DNA of 50,238 bases, taken from the IMG/VR virus record IMGVR_UViG_3300015360_000063, positions 1-50,238 of that record; one strand, given 5' to 3'. The notes beneath the pieces were generated by a model, which did not search any database, was not told the DNA's origin, and saw nothing but the letters and a program-made list of their open reading frames with translations. Each line of letters starts with the position of its first letter. The stretch's first letter is position 1. The stretch comes from a virus. Below are positions 42,901 to 48,488 of the stretch, piece by piece. The translations under genes were made by a program, and so were the position numbers.

Positions 42901-43818
42901 AACTTCCGTTATTTAATCGATAGTTTCGGTTTGGGCTTAACGGAGTTCTCTAAGCAACAATTAGCTGACATAACTGGTAAACGTAAGAACTGTATTGGTT
43001 TCTTAAATATGCCGAGCGTCAAATACTTTAAGTCTTCTTCAAACCCATCGTTCATAAATACAGACGGTACATTAAACTTAGAATATGTCAGATTGGGCGG
43101 TAATCCAGGAGCAAATCCGGCATTCGTATACAGCTTCGCACAGGGTGCAGGTAAAGACGACGGTCGTGATACCACCGGTTACTTCTTCCCATATGTGACT
43201 GTTAACGATGACGGAAGACCATTGATATTCCCACCAGCGTCATATTGTGCTAATACATACATGAGAAAATTAAATTCTCCTATCGCCGGTATTTACAACT
43301 GGACGGTTGCTGCTGGTACTGAAGACGGGAAAATCTTAGGTATAGCAAATGTTGAGATGGACTTCACTGAGAAAGATTTGGAGAACATGTATACAATGGG
43401 CGCGAATCCATTAATGTATGCTAAGAACAAAGGTTTCTACATAGAGACTGAGTGGACTGCATTGACATCGCCCTTGTCTGCTTTATCATACTTACACGTC
43501 AGAGAAATCTTAATTGATCTAGAGAACGAGTTATATGCAATGTTGTTGAAATACCAATGGAAATTCAACACGCCTGCTATACGTGCTAAAATCAAGCGTG
43601 AGGCTGATGAAATCTGTCAGAGATACGTTGACCGTTCTGCCTTATTCGCATACAACAACGTAATCGACGAGACTAACAACACACCGACACTAATAGATAA
43701 CCAGTTCGGTCTATTGGAGACTTATATTGAGCCGGTTAAATCAATGGGTATAATTGTTAACGTGATTAATGTTATGACGACTGGTGGAATTGCCGGTTCT
43801 ACGGGATTTGGCGTTTAA
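39988..43818 (+). CDS. Tail sheath protein, T4 gp18-like, unusually large
   Basis: 1276 residues, about twice T4 gp18 (659). The N-terminus (YNRAGVFIEERNNSVI, FIPGFSRKGTVFNRPVLI) is the conserved sheath start. The C-terminus (AMLLKYQWKFNTPAIRAKIKREAD through ETYIEPVKSMGIIVNVI) is the sheath core and extended C-arm. The extra length is in the middle (roughly residues 300-900), beta-rich, glycine/threonine-rich and low in charge, most likely surface domains on the outside of the tail. The sheath contracts to drive the tube into the cell. It follows the terminase as gp18 follows gp17 in T4. Confidence 0.88.
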   Translation: MSINLSDYNRAGVFIEERNNSVIDRPAAQEAVVNFIPGFSRKGTVFNRPVLIKTKSDRTTYFGEIDRFLEKKSSYFHRTIEIALQTAPVWALNILKTTSLDKLNYASVSLSAQYDNTPVAQRQYDDFFNKSGFWQRDTESFLFFARNSQRMLHFTNVSDKKITIFMFKSSIPGYDITAELWYGGREKVPTWMSPSDFISDYMVRVVAVNGDWSNYVTLASDPNWSKYFASSGLRKNKVDDFIRDKGVTKLGDYTGSLIPFFRDNKNNNVFIETLVNLETDRTGLFAAFDIDNVETDFTSGNIDIIGQTLVDIDKPKINFMSYQDTIEETDFYDNMPLDTRGNVIGISNILTRTTNNTNGLLSGMGVALGGSFSTTATPSLTVTGGTANINNLTLTVPTLAINLLPLVAPALGVNYRVAAIYVDATSVIQVATGTVINIAGPLLTEANAVLGGLTYPASMSNNAIVLGYVFSTVDNSSVHSNAYVSVALGIGAGSYVPLSIGLAGLDIVVANTATNILDITFNQTATATKANYRAWRRVLFFNELVTKYVLTNSVIIDSLGAKIDLSAAMWTDNYSAGAGDKNIVITTTSVDIKTQSYASGKFVFFYNDNEFVMNTTGLETRSNASGTANYGIVAKNSEMYQDFYNGMINTGDHFFVKKAVTTSMKFVNYTNVSNPTSVGSWIIMNSADSLALGIGAGSNNFRLLIQSHPVNAGDFLLTTGYGYDAVPVVGTPEFGLQGDGFLAVGEVAYQVNNLVSTYVTTQTIDAFDYNAKAYLKMYFVGAIMKVEFMADNTLITPFTVPGGLLSINTTINVYSGEAAYEQTLEIEQHAAYTITDTKVLIDLVRYPEVKVGDYVKAFIDSGSLQPGQFPKKFSRIIKKTPWSGNVAHNVQYAEITLDIKLAIQLYGSDMQTTRYTKIEDYIDTYKAISLGGFAVQSASIPDGTEARQSEILDIIGKNTALYYAITNKNKFNFRYLIDSFGLGLTEFSKQQLADITGKRKNCIGFLNMPSVKYFKSSSNPSFINTDGTLNLEYVRLGGNPGANPAFVYSFAQGAGKDDGRDTTGYFFPYVTVNDDGRPLIFPPASYCANTYMRKLNSPIAGIYNWTVAAGTEDGKILGIANVEMDFTEKDLENMYTMGANPLMYAKNKGFYIETEWTALTSPLSALSYLHVREILIDLENELYAMLLKYQWKFNTPAIRAKIKREADEICQRYVDRSALFAYNNVIDETNNTPTLIDNQFGLLETYIEPVKSMGIIVNVINVMTTGGIAGSTGFGV

Positions 43819-43840
43819 CATCTGAACGACAGTAATTTTT

Positions 43841-43873
43841 AAAATGGGAAATAAATTTATTTCCCATTTTTTA
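43841..43873. terminator. Bidirectional terminator
   Basis: Palindrome AAAATGGGAAATAAA / TTTATTTCCCATTTT (43841-43870) with flanking A- and T-runs, between the converging sheath and minus-strand genes. Confidence 0.9.
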
Positions 43874-43965
43874 TTTAAACAAATCTGGATTATTTGGTAC
43901 ATGTGAATTTATCAATATTTGAACAAGTTGATAAATCAGTGGCACTACACACAATGAGAAATTAG

Positions 43966-44157
43966 TTATTCGGTTGTCCCGGTGTCTTCGATTGTTATGT
44001 TATTTTGGTCGAGAATGCCTAGAATCTGGTTTTGTATTTTCTTCGTCACAAATTTAATTATAGTGTGTTCTGTGCCCGATGGCCGATGGAACGCTGTTCC
44101 GTCGATTACGTGTTTGACGGTGTTAAAGTCGGTGTTGTTCATCTTAAATATTCGCAT
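43966..44157 (-). CDS. Small uncharacterised protein, 63 aa
   Basis: 63 residues, no motif. Its start overlaps the end of the upstream gene by 14 bases, suggesting translational coupling. Followed (on its strand) by a hairpin region TTTATCAA/TTGATAAA near 43912-43940. Moderate support only. Confidence 0.5.
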   Translation of the reverse strand: MRIFKMNNTDFNTVKHVIDGTAFHRPSGTEHTIIKFVTKKIQNQILGILDQNNITIEDTGTTE

Positions 44158-44398
44158 CTTGTTTCAGTTTTAGTTTATTATTGATTTGTTCTTCCAATTG
44201 TCCCAATCTGTATTTTGTGTAATCTTCGTTACTGTTGTGATTTACGTCGATGACGTATAAAAACAGTGTCAGCACGATTGATAGATCTGTTTTTACAGCG
44301 CACACAATGTTTATTGCGATAAACACTGAGGCTGCATATGCCAGACAGTAAAATAAGTTGAACCAAAGAAAGTCTATTTTTTTTTTCTGTTTTTCCAT
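44144..44398 (-). CDS. Small membrane protein, 84 aa
   Basis: 84 residues with two likely transmembrane helices (about 9-34 and 37-51) after a basic N-terminus, and a charged helical C-terminus. A host-like box TATATTTACA lies on the minus strand at 44443-44452. Function unknown. Confidence 0.6.
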   Translation of the reverse strand: MEKQKKKIDFLWFNLFYCLAYAASVFIAINIVCAVKTDLSIVLTLFLYVIDVNHNSNEDYTKYRLGQLEEQINNKLKLKQDANI

Positions 44399-44442
44399 GA
44401 TGTGAATGTAAACAAAATTTTTGAATAAAAAAAATATTTTTT

Positions 44443-44452
44443 TGTAAATATA
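44443..44452 (-). promoter_or_regulatory. Host-like promoter box TATATTTACA
   Basis: Same decamer as at 25631, 27613 and 28792, here on the minus strand, 45 bases before the 84-aa gene. Confidence 0.45.
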
Positions 44453-44461
44453 TTGTATGTC

Positions 44462-45100
44462 TTAATAACAGTGCTTCTCGAGTAATCTGAACTGTTCTTC
44501 GGTTACTGTGAAGCCCTTCGACATCTTGTTGGAGAAGCACATAAGTACCTCTTCCACTTGATATGCTGCATTCTTGGGCTTGTTCCACTTGCGTAAATTC
44601 TTGACGGCTACGTACGATAGATGGTAGGCATTGCTCTTCCGGGCGTATCTCTCCAAATCTATTATGTCGTCGAGACCGTATTTCTTTATCTTCTCGATGG
44701 CCCGCATGTCACAGTCGCGTTCGAGCAGTATTATCTTCTTAATCATCTCGTCGAGAATCTTTGGCTTCAGCTCCACGATTTTGTTAAGCCACAGGTCCAC
44801 AATCGCACTACCGTCGACCTCACCGTAATAGTTGGAGTTCCACACTGCAGCGCCTTCGACGAACTGGTCCAGGTGACAACTCTCGTGTATCAGTATCTCC
44901 AGCCACTCGATGACATCCTTGCCCTTGGCGACTGCCAACTCGCCATTTGTGGAATCAAAATACCCCGAAACCGGCATGTCGGCATTACCGGCATACGGGA
45001 TGGTCGCACTATTTGTCGTTATTATCTTTATCTTGTGTTTCTTACATTTGGACTGCAGATCCTTGTCAAATCTGACCATGCCTCTGTGTGATGTCTTCAT
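44462..45100 (-). CDS. Putative zinc metallopeptidase (HExxH)
   Basis: 212 residues from the ATG at 45100; a GTG at 45124 would add eight residues. ILIHESCHLDQF carries HExxH at 72-76, and ERDCDMRAIEK about 50 residues later supplies a possible third ligand glutamate or aspartate, a gluzincin-like arrangement. The rest is basic and helical. It could cut a host or virion protein. No specific family is recognised. It is the last gene below the tRNA cluster on the same strand. Confidence 0.7.
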   Translation of the reverse strand: MKTSHRGMVRFDKDLQSKCKKHKIKIITTNSATIPYAGNADMPVSGYFDSTNGELAVAKGKDVIEWLEILIHESCHLDQFVEGAAVWNSNYYGEVDGSAIVDLWLNKIVELKPKILDEMIKKIILLERDCDMRAIEKIKKYGLDDIIDLERYARKSNAYHLSYVAVKNLRKWNKPKNAAYQVEEVLMCFSNKMSKGFTVTEEQFRLLEKHCY

Positions 45101-45143
45101 ACCATTTATATGACCGATGTACACTTATGTTTAGTCTTGGTTG

Positions 45144-45229
45144 GGGTAGAGACGAGACTCGAACTCGCATGACTTTTTACGGTCTCCGGGTCACAACCGG
45201 GCTGGATTCCATTACCAGATACACTACCC
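45144..45229 (-). tRNA. tRNA-His (GTG), long variable arm
   Basis: About 86 nt. Anticodon loop TTGTGAC on a CCGG stem, T-arm GCGAG-TTCGAGT-CTCGT, acceptor GGGTAGTG/CTCTACCC with one T-T mismatch, and an encoded G-1 paired with C73, a tRNA-His hallmark. Unusual 16-nt variable region (GAC..GTC stem possible), unlike normal tRNA-His. Confidence 0.65.
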
Positions 45230-45246
45230 GTGTATGGGTCATTTTT

Positions 45247-45322
45247 GGGTGTAGAGTGGGACTCGAACCCACGGCATCTCGTACCACAAACGAGCGCTCT
45301 GCCAAACTGAGCTATAAACACC
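45247..45322 (-). tRNA. tRNA-His (GTG)
   Basis: Anticodon arm CTCGT-TTGTGGT-ACGAG, D-arm GCTC..GAGC, T-arm GTGGG-TTCGAGT-CCCAC, normal 5-nt variable loop, G-1 opposite C73. Acceptor has two mismatches. Confidence 0.85.
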
Positions 45323-45345
45323 ATATTACTCATTCTAAGAACTTT

Positions 45346-45428
45346 TGTTACTGTAACAGGACTCGAACCTACGTTGCAGAATTAACTCGACAGATTAACA
45401 ATCTGGACCGTTTGGGCACTACGGCAAC
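45346..45428 (-). tRNA. tRNA-Asn (GTT), long variable arm
   Basis: About 83 nt. Anticodon loop TTGTTAA with CAGA/TCTG stem, T-arm GTAGG-TTCGAGT-CCTGT, and a ~17-nt variable region with a GTT/AAC stem. The acceptor GTTGCCG/CAGTAAC appears extended by two pairs. The D-arm is hard to fold, so ends are approximate. Confidence 0.55.
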
Positions 45429-45440
45429 ACTGAAATGTTG

Positions 45441-45512
45441 CGGATATGGATGGGTTCGAACCAACGACCTACCGGTTAACAGCCGGTTGCTCTACCACTG
45501 AGCTACATATCC
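45441..45512 (-). tRNA. tRNA-Asn (GTT)
   Basis: Canonical cloverleaf: acceptor GGATATG/CATATCC with discriminator G, D-arm GCTC..GAGC, anticodon arm ACCGG-CTGTTAA-CCGGT, and a normal short variable loop. Confidence 0.92.
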
Positions 45513-45592
45513 TTATGATTTAATTCTATATTATCGCTATTATCACTATTATCGCTGTCTTCCATGACGTTTTCGTTTTTATTTATTTTTTG

Positions 45593-45663
45593 TGACCCCG
45601 GATGGAATCGGACCATCATCTTGCGGTTAAAAGCCGCAAGCTCTACCATTGAGCTACGAAGTC
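45593..45663 (-). tRNA. tRNA-Lys (TTT)
   Basis: Anticodon arm TGCGG-CTTTTAA-CCGCA, T-arm GATGG-TCCGATT-CCATC, acceptor GACTTCG/CGGGGTC (two G-T pairs), discriminator A. Confidence 0.92.
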
Positions 45664-45680
45664 ATTACATTATTTCTTCG

Positions 45681-45752
45681 TGCACCCAGAAGGACTCGAA
45701 CCTTCAGCCTTCCGGTTAAGAGCCGGAAGCTCTACCATTGAGCTATAAGTGC
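45681..45752 (-). tRNA. tRNA-Lys (CTT)
   Basis: Anticodon arm TCCGG-CTCTTAA-CCGGA, T-arm GAAGG-TTCGAGT-CCTTC, acceptor GCACTTA/TGGGTGC, discriminator A. Closely similar to the Lys(TTT) gene beside it, so probably a duplication. Confidence 0.92.
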
Positions 45753-45836
45753 ATAATCTTATTAGAGACCTGACCCACAGTTTATGGTTCAAGTCTTATC
45801 GTTTTCGTTTCACAGGTTTCATCTTTTTCATAATAT

Positions 45837-46202
45837 TTATGGTTTTAATCCGTTATTATATCTTTCAATTCGATAATTATTTCTTATTGTATTTTTATTT
45901 TTACCTTTATTTTTACCACAATATGTTGGTTGTAATGCATCACAGTTTTTACATACCAATTGGCAGTTATTCAATCTCCAATTGTCTGAATTTCCATCAA
46001 TATGGTCAAATGTCAAGGGTATTAATTGATTTAACCAGTGTGTATTTTTACATATTTTATATTTATGTCCTTGTATCTCAATTAAAAACTGTTTTGCTCT
46101 TCTTACTTGATACACTGCATTTGTTTTTAAATTTAAACAATCAAAAAATACTTCTTCTCGTAATACTTTTTCTTTATACTCTTCTTTTATTGGTATACTC
46201 AT
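45837..46202 (-). CDS. HNH endonuclease inserted in the tRNA cluster
   Basis: 121 residues. TFDHIDGNSDNWRLNN followed by CQLVCKNCDALQPTYCGKNKGK is the HNH core with the usual H-N pairs and a CxxC zinc-binding element. This type is common as free-standing homing nucleases in phages. It lies between tRNA-Lys(CTT) and tRNA-Trp, with different, more A/T-rich composition, as expected for a mobile gene. Confidence 0.85.
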   Translation of the reverse strand: MSIPIKEEYKEKVLREEVFFDCLNLKTNAVYQVRRAKQFLIEIQGHKYKICKNTHWLNQLIPLTFDHIDGNSDNWRLNNCQLVCKNCDALQPTYCGKNKGKNKNTIRNNYRIERYNNGLKP

Positions 46203-46218
46203 TCATTTTTATTTTTAG

Positions 46219-46289
46219 CACTTAGACTAGGATTCGAACCCAGAACGATGAGGTTGGAGCTCATCATGTTACCGTTACACTATCTAAGT
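46219..46289 (-). tRNA. tRNA-Trp (CCA)
   Basis: Perfect acceptor ACTTAGA/TCTAAGT with discriminator G, anticodon arm ATGAG-CTCCAAC-CTCAT, T-arm CTGGG-TTCGAAT-CCTAG (one mismatch). Confidence 0.9.
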
Positions 46290-46336
46290 ATGTTTTGCTG
46301 AGAGATTTGGTTTAATACACAGTCCAGCAGCATTTG

Positions 46337-46409
46337 TACGACTTCTTGGTTATGCACCAAGCTCTTTGGATTTTCAGTCCAACGCTTTCACTAGATTAGC
46401 TTAAGCCGC
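46337..46409 (-). tRNA. tRNA-Phe (GAA), aberrant T-loop
   Basis: Acceptor GCGGCTT/AAGTCGT, D-arm GCT..AGC, anticodon arm TTGGA-CTGAAAA-TCCAA, T-stem CTTGG/CCAAG. The T-loop is TGCATAA instead of the usual TTCRAN, losing the T55 and A58 needed for the D/T-loop contact, so it may be degenerate or folded differently. Confidence 0.7.
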
Positions 46410-46416
46410 ATATAAA

Positions 46417-46449
46417 ATAAAAAACCCTGAGTGATTAGACTCAGGGTTT
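46417..46449 (-). terminator. Terminator on the minus strand
   Basis: 11-bp stem AAACCCTGAGT (46422-46432) with ACTCAGGGTTT (46439-46449), loop GATTAG; the T-run lies on the minus strand. It ends the small unit that starts near 46609. Confidence 0.88.
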
Positions 46450-46473
46450 AGTATAGTATTAAAATATTTTATT

Positions 46474-46560
46474 TTAACATAGACATAAGCATCCCGAGTC
46501 ATGGTTTCTAAACCAGAACTTAAAATTATTATTATGTTTATTTATGTTAGAAGTTGTCAT
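46474..46560 (-). CDS. Possible 28-residue peptide
   Basis: A short frame, MTTSNINKHNNN onward, ending GCLCLC, of 28 codons. It is flanked by a good host-like promoter box (46609-46618) and a strong terminator (46417-46449), forming a self-contained unit of about 190 nt. No homology is claimed; the unit could instead be a small RNA. Confidence 0.3.
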   Translation of the reverse strand: MTTSNINKHNNNFKFWFRNHDSGCLCLC

Positions 46561-46608
46561 TATTGTAATATTATATAGTAAATTTCTATTGCTTGTTTTT
46601 AATTATAC

Positions 46609-46618
46609 TGCAAATATA
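46609..46618 (-). promoter_or_regulatory. Host-like promoter box TATATTTGCA
   Basis: Exact match to the Bacteroidota -7 consensus TAnnTTTG on the minus strand, between the glycosylase stop and the 28-codon frame. Confidence 0.5.
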
Positions 46619-46659
46619 TGCATTTGTTTTGATATTCGGAAATATATTTTCATTTATTT

Positions 46660-47097
46660 TCAATTATTTTCAATTATGGTCAGCAGATATGCCTTCAACT
46701 CCTTGTCATTAGGCTTGGTATCATAGCGTTTCAGGACGAAAATATCCCAGGAGTCTTCGGCATATTTCCCTATGCCATAACATTCGCTGGGCCTGACCCA
46801 TTCCTTGTGTGTGAAGTCGTGGGAGAACTTCCTTATGGTAACAGCACGTCTCCTGTGTAATCCCAGAGGCCTTATGATATTCTCTATGGCAGGCAACATG
46901 CCATTGGACGCGCTCTCCGGTGTCGGATACTCGTCGAAGAACTTGTAGATGACTTTGTGCACTTGTGTGCCTGTGGTCTGGTTCAACATGATACATCCTA
47001 TGAATATCTTCCAGGGCTCGGTGATGAATATTTGTTGAATCATCTGTCCGTGTTTCTCTATCGCGGTCTGTTGTCTAATCCTATTCGTAATGTGCAT
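46660..47097 (-). CDS. HhH-GPD DNA glycosylase, MBD4-like
   Basis: 145 residues from the ATG at 47097; a longer frame would run back through a terminator and into a tRNA. EPWKIFIGCIMLNQTTGTQV (27-46), PLGLHRRRAVTIRKFS (77-92) and YGIGKYAEDSW (107-117) form the helix-hairpin-helix-Gly/Pro-Asp core. D131 in KPNDKELKAYL is the candidate catalytic aspartate. The pattern is closest to the catalytic domain of MBD4, which removes T or U mispaired with G. No iron-sulphur cysteines are present, unlike MutY or Nth. A role in repairing deaminated or modified phage DNA is inferred. Confidence 0.8.
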   Translation of the reverse strand: MHITNRIRQQTAIEKHGQMIQQIFITEPWKIFIGCIMLNQTTGTQVHKVIYKFFDEYPTPESASNGMLPAIENIIRPLGLHRRRAVTIRKFSHDFTHKEWVRPSECYGIGKYAEDSWDIFVLKRYDTKPNDKELKAYLLTIIENN

Positions 47098-47126
47098 GAC
47101 GCAATTATGCGTATAATTGTGACAAA

Positions 47127-47153
47127 ATAAAAAGACCCAGATAAATCTGGGTC
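47127..47153 (-). terminator. Terminator after tRNA-Met
   Basis: 8-bp stem GACCCAGA (47134-47141) with TCTGGGTC (47146-47153) and a minus-strand T-run, directly beyond the tRNA-Met 3' end. Confidence 0.9.
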
Positions 47154-47157
47154 TGTG

Positions 47158-47232
47158 TAGCGTCAATGGGAGTCGAACCCAATATCTGTAGGGTTATGGG
47201 CCCTCAATGATTATCCGTTTCACTCTGCCGCA
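47158..47232 (-). tRNA. tRNA-Met (CAT), initiator-like anticodon stem
   Basis: Anticodon arm GAGGG-CCCATAA-CCCTA: three G-C pairs as in initiator tRNAs, though position 33 is C instead of T. Acceptor TGCGGCA/TGACGCT has a T-T mismatch at 1-72, another initiator-like trait, plus one G-A mismatch. D-loop carries GG. Could be initiator-like, elongator, or an Ile tRNA read after lysidine modification. Confidence 0.8.
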
Positions 47233-47346
47233 GAACTTAAAAATGCAATTCCTCACACAATTAAATTGATTGAGCTATTCACTGTATGCACCCCGTACTG
47301 TACACATACTTTTTGATTTAACCTGGGGATAGCTTGTAGCTTTTTT

Positions 47347-47359
47347 ATTATATATAAAA
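47347..47359 (-). promoter_or_regulatory. Late-type promoter motif
   Basis: Minus strand reads TTTTATATATAAT, upstream of tRNA-Met and just after the terminator of the putative large RNA. Confidence 0.45.
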
Positions 47360-47382
47360 CATTTCTGTTCATGCAATTAAAT

Positions 47383-47416
47383 AATAAAAAAAATAAACTA
47401 GCATCACTCGTTTATT
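47383..47416 (-). terminator. Terminator of the putative large RNA
   Basis: 7-bp stem AATAAAC (47392-47398) with GTTTATT (47410-47416), 11-base loop, and a run of T on the minus strand. Confidence 0.65.
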
Positions 47417-48010
47417 TAATGAGATATGACTTAACATTTACAGTTAATTGACACACCTGTCCAGTAAGACAGTTCATACCCCCTTTGCCCGTATAATCAT
47501 TGTCAGGATTATACACTGATACTACGGTGTTCTTTCTAAGTTTTCGGCCGGCATGCTAATTACACACCCAGCTTATTCACTTCTAATTCATTTACATGTT
47601 GGGATGCAAACAAATTGCTCTTTTGGAGTCAATACAAAAGTTATTATCTTTTGTAGATAGGCACATCAGAACCACGTAGTTTAATTTTGTCGAAAGCCGA
47701 CTTTCCAACCCTGAAATTTTATGATTTGCATCATATGTATATCATCAGATAGGAATAGATTTTGTGCTTCTTAAGGATAAATTAACAAATCCCCATAATT
47801 ATTCAGTCTACTACACGAGCATTAGCGATGCTCGCTCTACAACTAAATCACTGGTCTCTTTAGTGGTCGCTAAACCCTTTGTAAGACCGGCAAATTTATG
47901 TGCAACTCTATCAGGCATAAACCACCTTACCAGTTCTATCTCACGACCGAACGCTGATTGCACTTGCCTTTGTATATCGCTATTGCTAGTGTTCTGGTTC
48001 AGCAATAAAC
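47385..48010 (-). ncRNA. Candidate large structured RNA (~630 nt), GOLLD/ROOL-like setting
   Basis: No credible gene lies here, yet the stretch is full of stable inverted repeats. These are: CGAGCAT/ATGCTCG (47816-47834); GTATAATC/GATTATAC (47491-47514); TACAAAAG/CTTTTGTA (47633-47655); TTTAG/CTAAA (47859-47874) nested in GGTCT/AGACC; ATTGCT/AGCAAT (47982-48006); ATGAT/ATCAT closed by a loop that reads GCAA on the minus strand, a GNRA tetraloop (47722-47735); and a long-range helix of 6+5 bp pairing 47889-47905 with 47958-47968. A terminator ends it on the minus strand, next to a tRNA. The 64- and 110-codon frames crossing it on opposite strands look incidental. Sequence identity to a known RNA class was not tested. 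Confidence 0.55.
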
Positions 48011-48120
48011 CAAAATTTAATATCCGTACAACTCGGAAATATTTTATAAAGAACGTTTTTTACTTACTTTACAATTATAAGTGTTATATGTCATAAACAG
48101 AAATATGTTTAATAAAATAT

Positions 48121-48474
48121 TTATTTCTGGTCGATTATTTTTTTTATCTCGTCATCGACAGTGTTGTTACATGTCGTGTGTAAGGGTATCGTGTAAATAT
48201 GGAAATACTCATTTGGCGGTATTATGATGCCTTGAGAACTCGCCCACCACATCCTGTCGGTCGCGATTATTTCCATTACCGGGTCTTTCTTTTCTATATT
48301 CTGATTGATATTATCACGTATAATATCAAGAGCGTCTTCAGATATGTGTAAGTCCAAACGGTTGAAACCCGAAAATAATATGCCCGTCCCTATGCTCTTT
48401 AATTTCGTGCCGTATTGCAATACCGTGATAATTAACCACTTATTATGTGTCTTAATCTCTACCGAATGTGTCAT
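48121..48474 (-). CDS. Uncharacterised protein, 117 aa
   Basis: 117 residues, alpha-beta, with a tryptophan pair (RMWWASSQG). No family recognised. It is 14 bases downstream of the next minus-strand gene, so the two probably form an operon. Confidence 0.7.
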   Translation of the reverse strand: MTHSVEIKTHNKWLIITVLQYGTKLKSIGTGILFSGFNRLDLHISEDALDIIRDNINQNIEKKDPVMEIIATDRMWWASSQGIIIPPNEYFHIYTIPLHTTCNNTVDDEIKKIIDQK

Positions 48475-48488
48475 AGTTTATTTGGTTA

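Noticed and set aside
44229-44588. 119-codon minus-strand frame overlapping the small membrane protein and metallopeptidase genes
   Set aside because: It overlaps two better supported genes on the same strand in another frame and has no motif.
45503-45565. 20-codon acidic frame (MEDSDNSDNSDN type) running into tRNA-Asn
   Set aside because: It is a short A/T-rich spacer with repeats of GATAATAG type. Its stop lies inside the tRNA and there is no promoter of its own, so chance is likely.
46290-46409. Class II tRNA with a long variable arm at the Phe locus
   Set aside because: The apparent variable hairpin CTTGG/CCAAG is the T-arm; read this way the gene is a normal-length tRNA-Phe with an odd T-loop.
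46474-46530. Possible additional tRNA around the TGGTTTAGAAACCA hairpin
   Set aside because: No T-arm or acceptor stem can be formed around it.
47764-48096. 110-codon plus-strand frame and 64-codon minus-strand frame (47811-48005) as genes
   Set aside because: They overlap on opposite strands in a region rich in inverted repeats, have no A-rich start leader like other genes here, and no recognisable motif. The structured RNA interpretation explains the region better.
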